A stretch of DNA of 6,647 nt from Alphaproteobacteria bacterium (GTDB lineage Bacteria > Pseudomonadota > Alphaproteobacteria > Rhizobiales > Aestuariivirgaceae): contig JAPLOT010000061.1 in NCBI GenBank assembly GCA_026400595.1, forward strand, positions 1 through 6,647, read 5' to 3'. A program made the position numbers and the translations under genes. The first letter of the stretch is position 1. Each line of letters opens with the position of its first letter. The notes under the pieces were generated by a model. The model was not told the origin of the DNA, did no database searches, and saw only the letters and a list, made by a program, of their open reading frames with translations. Positions 1 through 6,094 of this stretch are shown in pieces.

Positions 1-524
1 AGGCGGCGGGCGGTAAACAGCATCTCCTTGGCCATGGGGGCACCGACTGTGGCCACCAGGTCGCGCAGGCCATCCAGCGGATAGGCGAGGCCCAGGCGCG
101 AAGGCGGCAGCGCGAAGAGCGCGGAGGCATCTGCCACCCGCAGGTCGCAGGCCAGGGCGATGGCCAGTCCGCCGCCGATGCAGAATCCCTGGATCATGGC
201 GACCACTGGCCGCCGCGCGCCGCGGATCGCGGCAAAGGCCGCACCGTTCAGGGCTTCATAGGCCGCCGCGGCCGCTGCGTCGTTCCGGGCTTCGCCGAAC
301 TCCGAAATGTCGGCCCCGGCGGCGAAGGCCTCGCGGCCCTGGCCGCGCAGCACGATCGCCCTCACATCAGCGTGCTCATCAAGAGATTTCATCAATGGCG
401 GGATGGCGGCCCACATGGCGCCGTTCAGCGCGTTTCGCCGTTCGGGCCGGTTGAGCACCAGCCAACCGATTGAATCTTCGACGAAAACCTGAATGTGGGG
501 GGAGGGTGAGGGCAAAGGCTTCAT
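1..524 (-). CDS. Crotonase-fold (enoyl-CoA hydratase/isomerase family) protein, 3' end cut by window edge
   Basis: Reading the minus strand from the ATG at 524-522 gives 174 codons with no stop before the window edge, so the C-terminal part is missing. An in-frame TAG upstream (plus-strand 552-554) leaves this ATG as the only good start; no clear Shine-Dalgarno sequence precedes it. Crotonase hallmarks are visible: LNRPERRNALN at residues 24-34, the first oxyanion-hole segment AAGADISEF at 68-76, and the second, GFCIGGGLAIALACD, at 113-127. Family members bind acyl-CoA thioesters and stabilise an enolate. Aligned by eye to rat mitochondrial enoyl-CoA hydratase, the two catalytic glutamates (Glu144, Glu164) fall on Ala121 and Pro141. 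Simple hydratase activity is therefore doubtful; an isomerase-like or other crotonase reaction is possible. The substrate cannot be told. It is transcribed divergently from cysE. The family call is firm, the specific function unknown. Confidence 0.93.
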   Translation of the reverse strand, partial: MKPLPSPSPHIQVFVEDSIGWLVLNRPERRNALNGAMWAAIPPLMKSLDEHADVRAIVLRGQGREAFAAGADISEFGEARNDAAAAAAYEALNGAAFAAIRGARRPVVAMIQGFCIGGGLAIALACDLRVADASALFALPPSRLGLAYPLDGLRDLVATVGAPMAKEMLFTARR

Positions 525-573
525 GGCCGCGCTTGTAGCGTTAACCGGGCGCTATCACAATCGGGTGCGACTC

Positions 574-596
574 TCCCCATTTCGGTGCTTTGGGGA
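574..596. repeat. Short inverted repeat upstream of cysE
   Basis: TCCCCA at 574-579 is matched by its exact reverse complement TGGGGA at 591-596, with an 11-nt spacer. It could be a transcription-factor operator serving the divergent promoters, or a hairpin in the cysE leader, whose start codon is about 30 nt downstream. No T-run follows, so it is not a terminator. A 6-bp repeat could also be chance. Confidence 0.4.
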
Positions 597-614
597 TATA
601 CAGACAAATGACAT

Positions 615-619
615 GGGAG
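615..619 (+). promoter_or_regulatory. Shine-Dalgarno sequence deciding the cysE start
   Basis: GGGAG lies 6 nt upstream of the ATG at 626. It is only 3 nt from the ATG at 623 and lies downstream of the in-frame candidates at 608 (ATG) and 590 (TTG). It therefore favours 626 as the start, with 623 a close alternative. Confidence 0.55.
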
Positions 620-625
620 TGCATG

Positions 626-1447
626 ATGCGGCAGGCAGCGAAAACCGTCGAGAAGCTCGATCCGGTCTGGGACCGCATTCGTGAGGAAGCGGAGGCAATT
701 GCACGGCATGAGCCCGCACTGGGCGGCTTCATCTTCTCGCTCGTCCTGAACCATGAGAGTTTCGAGGAAGCGCTGACGCATCGGCTGGCACAGCGCCTGG
801 GCAACCCGGACATTGGCCCGGATCTGATCGTCCATGCCTTCAATGATGCCATCAAGGCCGAGCCGGAGATCGGTCATGCGGCACGGGCCGACATCATCGC
901 GACCCATGACCGCGACCCGGCCTGCCACCGCTATATCGACCCGCTGCTCTACTTCAAGGGTTACCAGTCCATCCAGGCCCACCGGATGGCGCACCGCCTG
1001 TGGCACCTCGGGCGCAAGGACTTCGCCTACTACCTCCAGAGCCGATCCTCCATGATCGCATCGATGGACATCCACCCGGCTGCACGCATCGGCAAGGGCA
1101 TCATGGTGGACCATGGCCATGACATCGTGATCGGCGAGACCGCCGTGATCGAGGACAATGTCTCGATCATGCAGGGTGTGACGCTGGGCGGGACCGGCAA
1201 GGAAAGCGGCGACCGTCATCCCAAGATCCGTTACGGCGTGCTGGTCGGGGCAGGGGCGAAGATCCTTGGCAACATCGAAATCGGCCATTGCTCGCGCGTG
1301 GCCGCCTGCTCGGTGGTGCTGCACGACGTTCCTGCCAACACGACGGTGGCCGGCGTTCCCGCCAAGGTGGTCGGCTATGCCGGCTGCACCGAACCGGCGC
1401 GCGCCATGGACCACAATGTGGAGCCGGTTGCGGCTGATCCGGATTGA
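626..1447 (+). CDS. cysE: Serine O-acetyltransferase
   Basis: CysE transfers acetyl from acetyl-CoA to L-serine in the cytoplasm, giving O-acetylserine for cysteine synthase. The 273-residue product has the N-terminal helical SATase domain (about residues 10-115), then the left-handed beta-helix of hexapeptide repeats. Motifs seen are DIHPAARIGKGIM (148-160), VDHGHDIVIGETAVI (161-175), VTLGGTGKESGDRHPKI (185-201) and GAGAKILGNIEIG (208-220), ending in VAGVPAKVVG (241-250). By alignment to E. coli CysE, Asp148, Asp162/His163 and Arg197/His198 match Asp143, Asp157/His158 and Arg192/His193, so the catalytic and serine-binding set is intact. The length matches the family (E. coli 273 residues). 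Longer in-frame starts exist at 590 (TTG), 608 and 623; 626 is preferred by Shine-Dalgarno spacing. The DUF3126 gene follows after 39 nt and is probably cotranscribed. Family members are usually feedback-inhibited by cysteine; the sequence alone does not show whether this one is. Confidence 0.97.
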   Translation: MRQAAKTVEKLDPVWDRIREEAEAIARHEPALGGFIFSLVLNHESFEEALTHRLAQRLGNPDIGPDLIVHAFNDAIKAEPEIGHAARADIIATHDRDPACHRYIDPLLYFKGYQSIQAHRMAHRLWHLGRKDFAYYLQSRSSMIASMDIHPAARIGKGIMVDHGHDIVIGETAVIEDNVSIMQGVTLGGTGKESGDRHPKIRYGVLVGAGAKILGNIEIGHCSRVAACSVVLHDVPANTTVAGVPAKVVGYAGCTEPARAMDHNVEPVAADPD

Positions 1448-1472
1448 GGCTAGAGGGGCGCGAGGTCCCCCC

Positions 1473-1477
1473 AGGAG
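1473..1477 (+). promoter_or_regulatory. Shine-Dalgarno sequence deciding a TTG start
   Basis: AGGAG directly abuts the upstream in-frame TTG at 1478, which leaves no spacer for initiation there. It lies 9 nt before the TTG at 1487, a usable distance, so 1487 is the supported start of the DUF3126 gene. Confidence 0.6.
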
Positions 1478-1486
1478 TTGCCCGCC

Positions 1487-1699
1487 TTGAAACCCGACGA
1501 AATCGCCAAGCTCACGAAGTTCCTGCGCGCCAAGTTCGAACTGCCATCACTGTCGGTGCGCAAGCGGCCGCAGAAGAACGACTCGGCTGAAGTCTACATC
1601 GGCGACGAGTTCATCGGGGTCATCTTCCGCGATGAGGAGGATGGCGAATTGTCCTACAATTTCTCCATGGCCATTCTCGAGATTGATCTCGACGAATAG
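1487..1699 (+). CDS. DUF3126 family protein, small conserved alphaproteobacterial protein of unknown function
   Basis: This is a 70-residue protein whose best start is TTG at 1487, giving MKPDEIAKLTKFLR at the N terminus; a TTG at 1478 would add three residues but leaves no gap after the Shine-Dalgarno. The body has a basic stretch, VRKRPQKNDSAEVYIG, followed by DEFIGVIFRDEEDGELSYN and FSMAILEIDLDE near the end. I recognise this as the DUF3126 pattern from memory of the family. It has no signal peptide or membrane segment and an acidic C terminus, so it is probably a soluble cytoplasmic protein of alpha/beta type. It lies 39 nt after cysE on the same strand. That suggests shared transcription and perhaps a link to sulfur or cysteine metabolism, but no biochemical role is known to me. 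Confidence 0.88.
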   Translation: MKPDEIAKLTKFLRAKFELPSLSVRKRPQKNDSAEVYIGDEFIGVIFRDEEDGELSYNFSMAILEIDLDE

Positions 1700-1784
1700 G
1701 GGGGCCGCCTTTCAAAAGCCCTGAGGACGAATCAAGTTTCCCGGCTCTAGTATCGCGCGCAGGCCCCAGATCGGCATCCGCACC
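1700..1784. other. Intergenic region before pyrH
   Basis: This 85-bp gap separates the cysE-DUF3126 pair from the pyrH cluster and is the natural place for a pyrH promoter. A -10-like TAGTAT at 1748-1753 has no acceptable -35 element 16-18 bp upstream. A GANTC (CcrM methylation) sequence, GAATC, lies at 1729-1733; one such site is not informative. A weak imperfect stem near 1701-1722 has no T-run, so I do not call a terminator. Confidence 0.4.
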
Positions 1785-2504
1785 ATGGCAAGACCCAGCT
1801 ACAAGAGAATCCTTCTGAAGGTATCCGGCGAAGTGCTGATGGGCGACCAGCCCTTCGGCATTGACCTTGGAACCGTCGGCCGGGTGGCGGATGAAGTCAT
1901 GGCCTGTGCCGCTGCGGGCGCGCAGATCGCCCTCGTGATCGGCGGCGGAAACATATTCCGGGGCCTCGCCGGTGCGGCGAGGGGCATGGACCGGGTCTCT
2001 GCCGACCACATGGGAATCATGGCCACGGTGATGAATGCCCTGGCCATGCAGGGCGTGCTCAATGCCAAGGGCGCGGATGCCCGTGTCCTGTCCGCCATTG
2101 CCATGCCCAGCGTGTGCGAGACCTATGCGCCGGCCAAGGGGCGCCATCATCTCGAACAGGGCCGCATCGTGATCTGTGCCGCTGGCACCGGATTGCCGTT
2201 TTTCACAACTGATACCGGAGCCGCCTTGCGTGCCGCGGAATTGCAATGCGAGGCCCTGCTGAAGGGAACGAGCGTCGACGGCGTCTATTCGGCCGACCCC
2301 AAGACCGATCCGTCCGCCAGGCGCTTCGAAACCATCACCTTCTCCGAAATACTCCGCCGCGACCTGCGCATCATGGACCCGGCAGCCATCGCCCTTGCGC
2401 GGGACAACGGGATTCCGGTAGTTGTGTTTTCCATCCGCAAGCCCGGTGCCGTCCGCGATGTGCTCAATGGCACGGGGCTCTTTACCACCGTGACCAAGGA
2501 CTGA
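1785..2504 (+). CDS. pyrH: UMP kinase
   Basis: PyrH phosphorylates UMP to UDP with ATP, a step of pyrimidine nucleotide synthesis. Bacterial PyrH is a hexamer of the amino-acid-kinase fold, unrelated to eukaryotic UMP/CMP kinase. The 239-residue product is full length (E. coli 241). Motifs are YKRILLKVSGEVLMG (6-20, phosphate-binding Lys), GGGNIFRG (53-60), a DHMGIMATVMNALAMQ segment (74-89, the allosteric and UMP-side region), TTDTGAALRA (141-150), DGVYSADPK (165-173, nucleotide site) and MDPAAIALARDNGIPVVVF (197-215). The ATG at 1785 gives the expected N terminus although no strong Shine-Dalgarno is visible. frr starts 4 nt after the stop, so the two are cotranscribed and probably translationally coupled. 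The usual upstream partners rpsB-tsf are absent here. Confidence 0.98.
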   Translation: MARPSYKRILLKVSGEVLMGDQPFGIDLGTVGRVADEVMACAAAGAQIALVIGGGNIFRGLAGAARGMDRVSADHMGIMATVMNALAMQGVLNAKGADARVLSAIAMPSVCETYAPAKGRHHLEQGRIVICAAGTGLPFFTTDTGAALRAAELQCEALLKGTSVDGVYSADPKTDPSARRFETITFSEILRRDLRIMDPAAIALARDNGIPVVVFSIRKPGAVRDVLNGTGLFTTVTKD

Positions 2505-2508
2505 ACCC

Positions 2509-3075
2509 ATGGCCCAGCCTGCGCCCTTCAATGCCCAGGACCTCAAGCGCCGCATGAGCGGCGCGGTCGAGGCCCTCAAGCATGATTTTGGCGGCCTGCG
2601 CACCGGACGTGCCTCCGCCTCGCTCCTCGAACCGATTCAAGTCGACGCCTATGGCGCCTCCATGCCGTTGAACCAGGTCGGCTCGGTCACCGTGCCCGAG
2701 CCGCGTCTCCTGCAGATCAGCGTCTGGGATCGTGGACTCGTAGTTGCCGTCGAGAAGGCGATCCGGGCGTCGAATCTGGGCCTCAATCCGCAGACCGAGG
2801 GGCAGGTCATCCGGCTGCGCATGCCGGACCTCACCCAGGACCGGCGCAAGGAACTGGTAAAGGTTGCCCATCAGTATGCAGAGAAGGCCCGAGTCGCGGT
2901 GCGCAACGTGCGGCGCGATGGCATGGATCAGCTCAAGGCGCTGGAGAAGGAACACCTGATCAGCGAGGACGAACACAAGAAGAAGTCCGACGAGGTGCAG
3001 AAGATGACCGACGAGACCATCAAGGAGGTCGACGCCGCATTGAAGCACAAGGAAGCCGAGATCATGCAGGTGTGA
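2509..3075 (+). CDS. frr: Ribosome recycling factor
   Basis: RRF works with EF-G to split the post-termination ribosome so that its subunits can be reused. The 188-residue length fits the family (E. coli 185). The two-domain layout can be followed: a long-helix segment at 10-30 (LKRRMSGAVEALKHDFGGL), the conserved LRTGRAS at 30-36, and the beta-rich domain II around 40-100, including the NQVGSVTVPEPR stretch from 55. The C-terminal helices carry the strongly conserved KARVAVRNVRRD at 126-137, where Arg132 matches the functionally important Arg132 of E. coli RRF. The end, EVDAALKHKEAEIMQV, is typical. It starts 4 nt after pyrH and ends 16 nt before uppS. Nothing is unusual. Confidence 0.98.
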   Translation: MAQPAPFNAQDLKRRMSGAVEALKHDFGGLRTGRASASLLEPIQVDAYGASMPLNQVGSVTVPEPRLLQISVWDRGLVVAVEKAIRASNLGLNPQTEGQVIRLRMPDLTQDRRKELVKVAHQYAEKARVAVRNVRRDGMDQLKALEKEHLISEDEHKKKSDEVQKMTDETIKEVDAALKHKEAEIMQV

Positions 3076-3091
3076 GAGGCAACAGGTCCGA

Positions 3092-3831
<740 letters not shown>

Positions 3832-3832
<1 letters not shown>

Positions 3833-4680
3833 TGGCCGACGCCGCGCCGCCTGCCGCTCCGAAATGGGCTGATCTCGGCGTTCGCCTGATTTCGGCAGTG
3901 GTGCTCATTCCGGCCGTCATCGCCGATGTCTGGGCTGGAGGCATCTGGTTCAACCTCTTCGTTGCCTTGCTTGGCGTGCTGATGGCAAACGAATGGGTGA
4001 CGATCTGCCATCGCCAGGATCAACGTCAGTTCGCCTTGCATGCAGCTGCCGCCATCGCGGGCGCGCTCTTGCCGCTCGAAGTGGGGATTTGGGGCAGCCT
4101 CGCGGCCATTGCGGTGCTCTGGGTGATTTCTGCCGGCTTTGCCCGCTATCAGGATCCGGCCGGAGCAAAATGGCGCTATCTGGGCGTGCCCTACGTCAGC
4201 TTACCGGCAATTGCCCTGGTGCTGTTGCGGAACGACCAGGTCTATGGGATTGCCGCCATCATCTGGATCATGGTGACGGTCTGGAGCGCGGATTCCCTGG
4301 CCTATTTTGCTGGCCGCATCATTGGCGGCCCGAAGCTGGCGCCAGCGATATCGCCGAAGAAGACCTGGGCCGGGCTGGGCGGCGCTGTGGCCGGTAGCGC
4401 CGTGGCGTCGGTGGCCTTCGCCCTCATTGTCGGGCTGTCGGGCCTGTTTTTGCTGGCTTTTCTGGCTGGTCTGCTGGCCATCATTGAACAGGCGGGTGAT
4501 CTGTTCAAGTCGTCGATGAAACGACACTACGGGGTCAAGGACTCCGGTCGTCTCATCCCCGGGCATGGCGGGGTGATCGATCGTGTCGATGGTCTTGTGG
4601 CGGTGGCCATGGCTGCCGCACTCATCGGGCTGGCGAGGGGTGGCATGGAAGCCACAGGTGCCGGGCTTCTCGTGTGGTAA
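3832..4680 (+). CDS. cdsA: Phosphatidate cytidylyltransferase (CDP-diacylglycerol synthase)
   Basis: CdsA joins CTP and phosphatidic acid to form CDP-diacylglycerol, the branch-point precursor of bacterial phospholipids, in the inner membrane. The 282-residue protein (E. coli 285) is strongly hydrophobic, with roughly seven or eight membrane segments by eye, the first near residues 18-33. The CDS signature is complete at 227-253: Ser227, Lys230-Arg231, Lys236-Asp237, Gly239, Pro243, His245-Gly246-Gly247, Asp250-Arg251 and Asp253 are all in place. The preceding conserved segment, SADSLAYFAGRIIGGPKL, is at 152-169, followed by ISPKKTWAG at 173-181. The TGATG junction with uppS indicates translational coupling. 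The gene ends the tight pyrH cluster; a 157-bp regulatory-looking gap follows. Confidence 0.98.
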
Positions 4681-4723
4681 CCATAATTAGCCGAAATATT
4701 GTCGCAATGCCCGGGTCTTGTGG

Positions 4724-4738
4724 TTAATCAACGGTTAA
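4724..4738. promoter_or_regulatory. Candidate CtrA-binding site (TTAA-N7-TTAA)
   Basis: TTAATCAACGGTTAA contains two TTAA half-sites separated by exactly 7 bases, the full binding motif of the alphaproteobacterial response regulator CtrA. The motif sits inside a direct repeat, GGTTAA at 4722-4727 and 4733-4738, spaced 11 bp (about one helical turn). It lies 100 bp before the rseP start codon and 15 bp upstream of the sigma-54-like promoter. The same bases, AATCAA-N4-TAA at 4726-4738, differ from the IHF consensus WATCAA-N4-TTR at one position, so IHF binding is an alternative. Binding is inferred from sequence only. Confidence 0.5.
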
Positions 4739-4752
4739 GACGCGCCCGCATT

Positions 4753-4767
4753 TGGCACAAGCCTTGC
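4753..4767 (+). promoter_or_regulatory. Candidate sigma-54 (RpoN) promoter for rseP
   Basis: TGGCAC (4753-4758), 5 bases, then TTGC (4764-4767) matches the core -24/-12 sigma-54 consensus. The invariant GG and GC are separated by exactly 10 bp. The predicted transcription start is an A near 4779, which gives a leader of about 59 nt before the rseP ATG. TTGGCA at 4752-4757 also resembles a sigma-70 -35 element, but no -10 element occurs at 16-18 bp. A sigma-54 promoter needs an activator bound upstream, and I recognise no activator dyad. The IHF-like sequence at 4726-4738 is at a position where a bending protein often sits. Confidence 0.5.
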
Positions 4768-4826
4768 GGCAGTCGGAGAAGGGCAACGACATGGGTCAAT
4801 CTGGCTCTGTCGCACCCGCCGGGGAT

Positions 4827-4831
4827 GAGGA
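4827..4831 (+). promoter_or_regulatory. Shine-Dalgarno sequence deciding the rseP start
   Basis: GAGGA ends 6 nt before the ATG at 4838 and directly abuts the in-frame TTG at 4832. It therefore supports ATG 4838 over the longer reading. Confidence 0.75.
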
Positions 4832-4837
4832 TTGGTC

Positions 4838-5986
4838 ATGGACCTGTTGAGTATTCTGCACGTGCCTTTCACGACGGCGGTGTTCTATGCGCTGCCATTT
4901 CTGGCGGCCTTGACCGTCATCGTTTTCATCCACGAATACGGGCACTACAAGGTGGCCCGCTGGTGTGGCGTCGAGATTGAGGCCTTTTCGATCGGTTTCG
5001 GAAAGGAAATCTTCGGCTGGTACGACAAGCATGGCACGCGCTGGAAACTGAGCTGGATTCCGCTCGGGGGCTACGTCAAGTTCGCGGGCGATGCCAATGC
5101 CGCGAGCATGCCTGACCCCCAGCAGCAGGCCGATGCCGCCAAGGATCCGGGCAACTTCCATGGCAAGCCGGTCTGGCAGCGCGCTGCTATCGTGGCGGCC
5201 GGTCCCATTGCCAATTTCATTCTTGCGATCGGGATCTTCGCGGCGGCCTTCATGTTCGTCGGCGTTCCGATCATCGAACCCCGGGTCGACGAGGTTGTTG
5301 CAGGAAGCGCCGCCGAGAGAGCCGGCTTGCAGAAGGGCGACCTGGTCCTGGCCGTCGATGGCAATGCCATCGCAAGCTTCGGTGAACTGCAGCGGTCCAT
5401 CGTGACGCGTCCGGGCGAGTCGATCCCGCTGCTGATCGACCGGGCGGGCTCGCAGATGACGATTACCGCCGTGCCGGACCTCAACGAGGTACCCGACAAT
5501 TTTGGTGGCAAGGTGCGAATCGGGCTTCTCGGTATTCGCCACAACGCTCAGGGTGACATGCGGTTCGAAACCTATGGCCCCATCGAAGCTGTGGAAAAAG
5601 GGGTCGAGCGCACTTGGTTCATCGTCGCGACAACGTTTAAGTATTTGGGAAAGCTCGTTACGGGCCGGGAGAGTGCGGATCAGCTCGGTGGGCCGATTGC
5701 GATGGCTAAGGCCGCTGGCGATGCGGCAGCCAATGGTTGGTTCCAGTTCATCTCGATAATCGCGTTCTTGTCCGTAAGTATAGGTCTCATTAACCTTTTC
5801 CCAATTCCTATGCTGGATGGTGGCCACCTCGTTTACTACGCCATCGAGGCAGTCCGTGGCCGCCCGATGGGGCCGATGGCTCAGGAATGGGGATTCCGAA
5901 TCGGGTTCTCGCTGGTCATCATGCTGATGCTGGTGGGGACTTGGAACGATGTTGTGCGGCTGTTTTCAATGGCTTTTGGGGGCTAA
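4838..5986 (+). CDS. rseP: RseP/MmpA-type intramembrane site-2 zinc metalloprotease
   Basis: This inner-membrane S2P protease cuts transmembrane substrates. E. coli RseP cleaves anti-sigma factor RseA and leftover signal peptides, and the Caulobacter homologue MmpA processes the polarity protein PodJ. The product has 382 residues from ATG 4838. Zinc motif HEYGH is at 32-36 within the first membrane segment (about 15-38), and the third ligand region LDGGH is at 326-330 after GLINLFPIP. The LGGYVKF segment typical of the membrane-inserted beta element is at 77-83. Further membrane segments lie near 115-143, 303-325 and 354-378. One PDZ domain spans about 148-215 (AERAGLQKGDLVLAVDG). E. coli RseP (450 residues) has two PDZ domains; a single one is common in alphaproteobacteria. 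The active site is intact. The gene appears to have its own control region, with bamA 108 bp downstream. Confidence 0.97.
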   Translation: MDLLSILHVPFTTAVFYALPFLAALTVIVFIHEYGHYKVARWCGVEIEAFSIGFGKEIFGWYDKHGTRWKLSWIPLGGYVKFAGDANAASMPDPQQQADAAKDPGNFHGKPVWQRAAIVAAGPIANFILAIGIFAAAFMFVGVPIIEPRVDEVVAGSAAERAGLQKGDLVLAVDGNAIASFGELQRSIVTRPGESIPLLIDRAGSQMTITAVPDLNEVPDNFGGKVRIGLLGIRHNAQGDMRFETYGPIEAVEKGVERTWFIVATTFKYLGKLVTGRESADQLGGPIAMAKAAGDAAANGWFQFISIIAFLSVSIGLINLFPIPMLDGGHLVYYAIEAVRGRPMGPMAQEWGFRIGFSLVIMLMLVGTWNDVVRLFSMAFGG

Positions 5987-6094
5987 GCGCGCGCGATCAT
6001 TTTCAATTGCAATCAAAGCCGAAGCAGATAAAACGGCACACGGCTAAAGGGACTCATCCAGGGACGGCTGGGCTAGCGGAAGATTGAAGTTTTG
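5987..6094. other. rseP-bamA intergenic region
   Basis: This 108-bp gap contains an 8-bp palindrome, ATTGCAAT, at 6006-6013. TTGCAA (6007-6012) and GATAAA (6027-6032) resemble promoter elements, but the 14-bp spacer is too short for a credible sigma-70 promoter. I see no terminator hairpin with a T-run, so transcription from rseP may continue into bamA. Translation of bamA is probably aided by GAAG at 6086-6089, 5 nt before its ATG. Confidence 0.4.

Larger units (their letters stand above)
525..625. promoter_or_regulatory. Divergent intergenic region between the crotonase gene and cysE
   Basis: This 101-bp gap must hold the start signals for both the minus-strand crotonase gene and the plus-strand cysE. 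I found no -35/-10 pair with good sequence and spacing on the plus strand. TTAAC-like sequence occurs near 541, but it has no second half-site and is not a full CtrA box. The one clear structure is the inverted repeat at 574-596, listed separately. The regulatory role is inferred from gene orientation only. Confidence 0.5.
4681..4837. other. cdsA-rseP intergenic region
   Basis: This 157-bp gap is the longest in the window and lies where many alphaproteobacteria carry dxr; no remnant of dxr coding is visible. Besides the CtrA-type box and sigma-54-like promoter listed separately, it holds a small dyad, ATTG-TCG-CAAT, at 4698-4708. It also holds a possible 19-codon leader ORF at 4791-4850 (ATG, stop TGA) with AAGGG 7 nt upstream, which overlaps the first codons of rseP in another frame. 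No T-rich hairpin terminator follows cdsA. Confidence 0.55.

Noticed and set aside
521..1414. A 297-codon open frame antisense to cysE
   Set aside because: It mirrors the unmistakable cysE frame. The predicted protein is rich in His, Asp and Arg with no recognisable domain, typical of shadow frames in high-GC DNA.
1748..1753. -10 element TAGTAT before pyrH
   Set aside because: No -35-like sequence lies 16-18 bp upstream, so it is not supported as a promoter.
1620..2603. A 327-codon open frame antisense to pyrH
   Set aside because: It covers DUF3126, pyrH and frr on the opposite strand, has no domain or Shine-Dalgarno support, and is explained by the codon bias of pyrH.
4661..4714. CCGGGC/GCCCGG inverted repeat as a cdsA terminator
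   Set aside because: The arms are about 42 nt apart, partly self-complementary, overlap the cdsA coding end and are not followed by a T-run.
4699..4980. A 93-codon plus-strand frame spanning the cdsA-rseP gap
   Set aside because: It begins in the regulatory gap, runs out of frame into rseP, lacks a Shine-Dalgarno and resembles nothing known. It also shows no trace of DXR motifs, so it is not a dxr remnant.
4796..5827. A 343-codon open frame antisense to rseP
   Set aside because: It is the reverse shadow of a fully conserved protease gene and runs through the promoter region. The product looks compositionally random.
4838..5986. Single PDZ domain in RseP as a possible truncation
   Set aside because: Alphaproteobacterial homologues commonly have one PDZ domain and about 380 residues. 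Both metal-binding motifs and all membrane segments are present.
6007..6032. Sigma-70 promoter (TTGCAA / GATAAA) before bamA
   Set aside because: The spacer is only 14 bp and each element matches just 4 of 6 consensus bases.
5887..6087. A 66-codon frame across the end of rseP and the gap before bamA
   Set aside because: Most of its 5' half overlaps rseP out of frame, and no ribosome binding site or family resemblance is visible.
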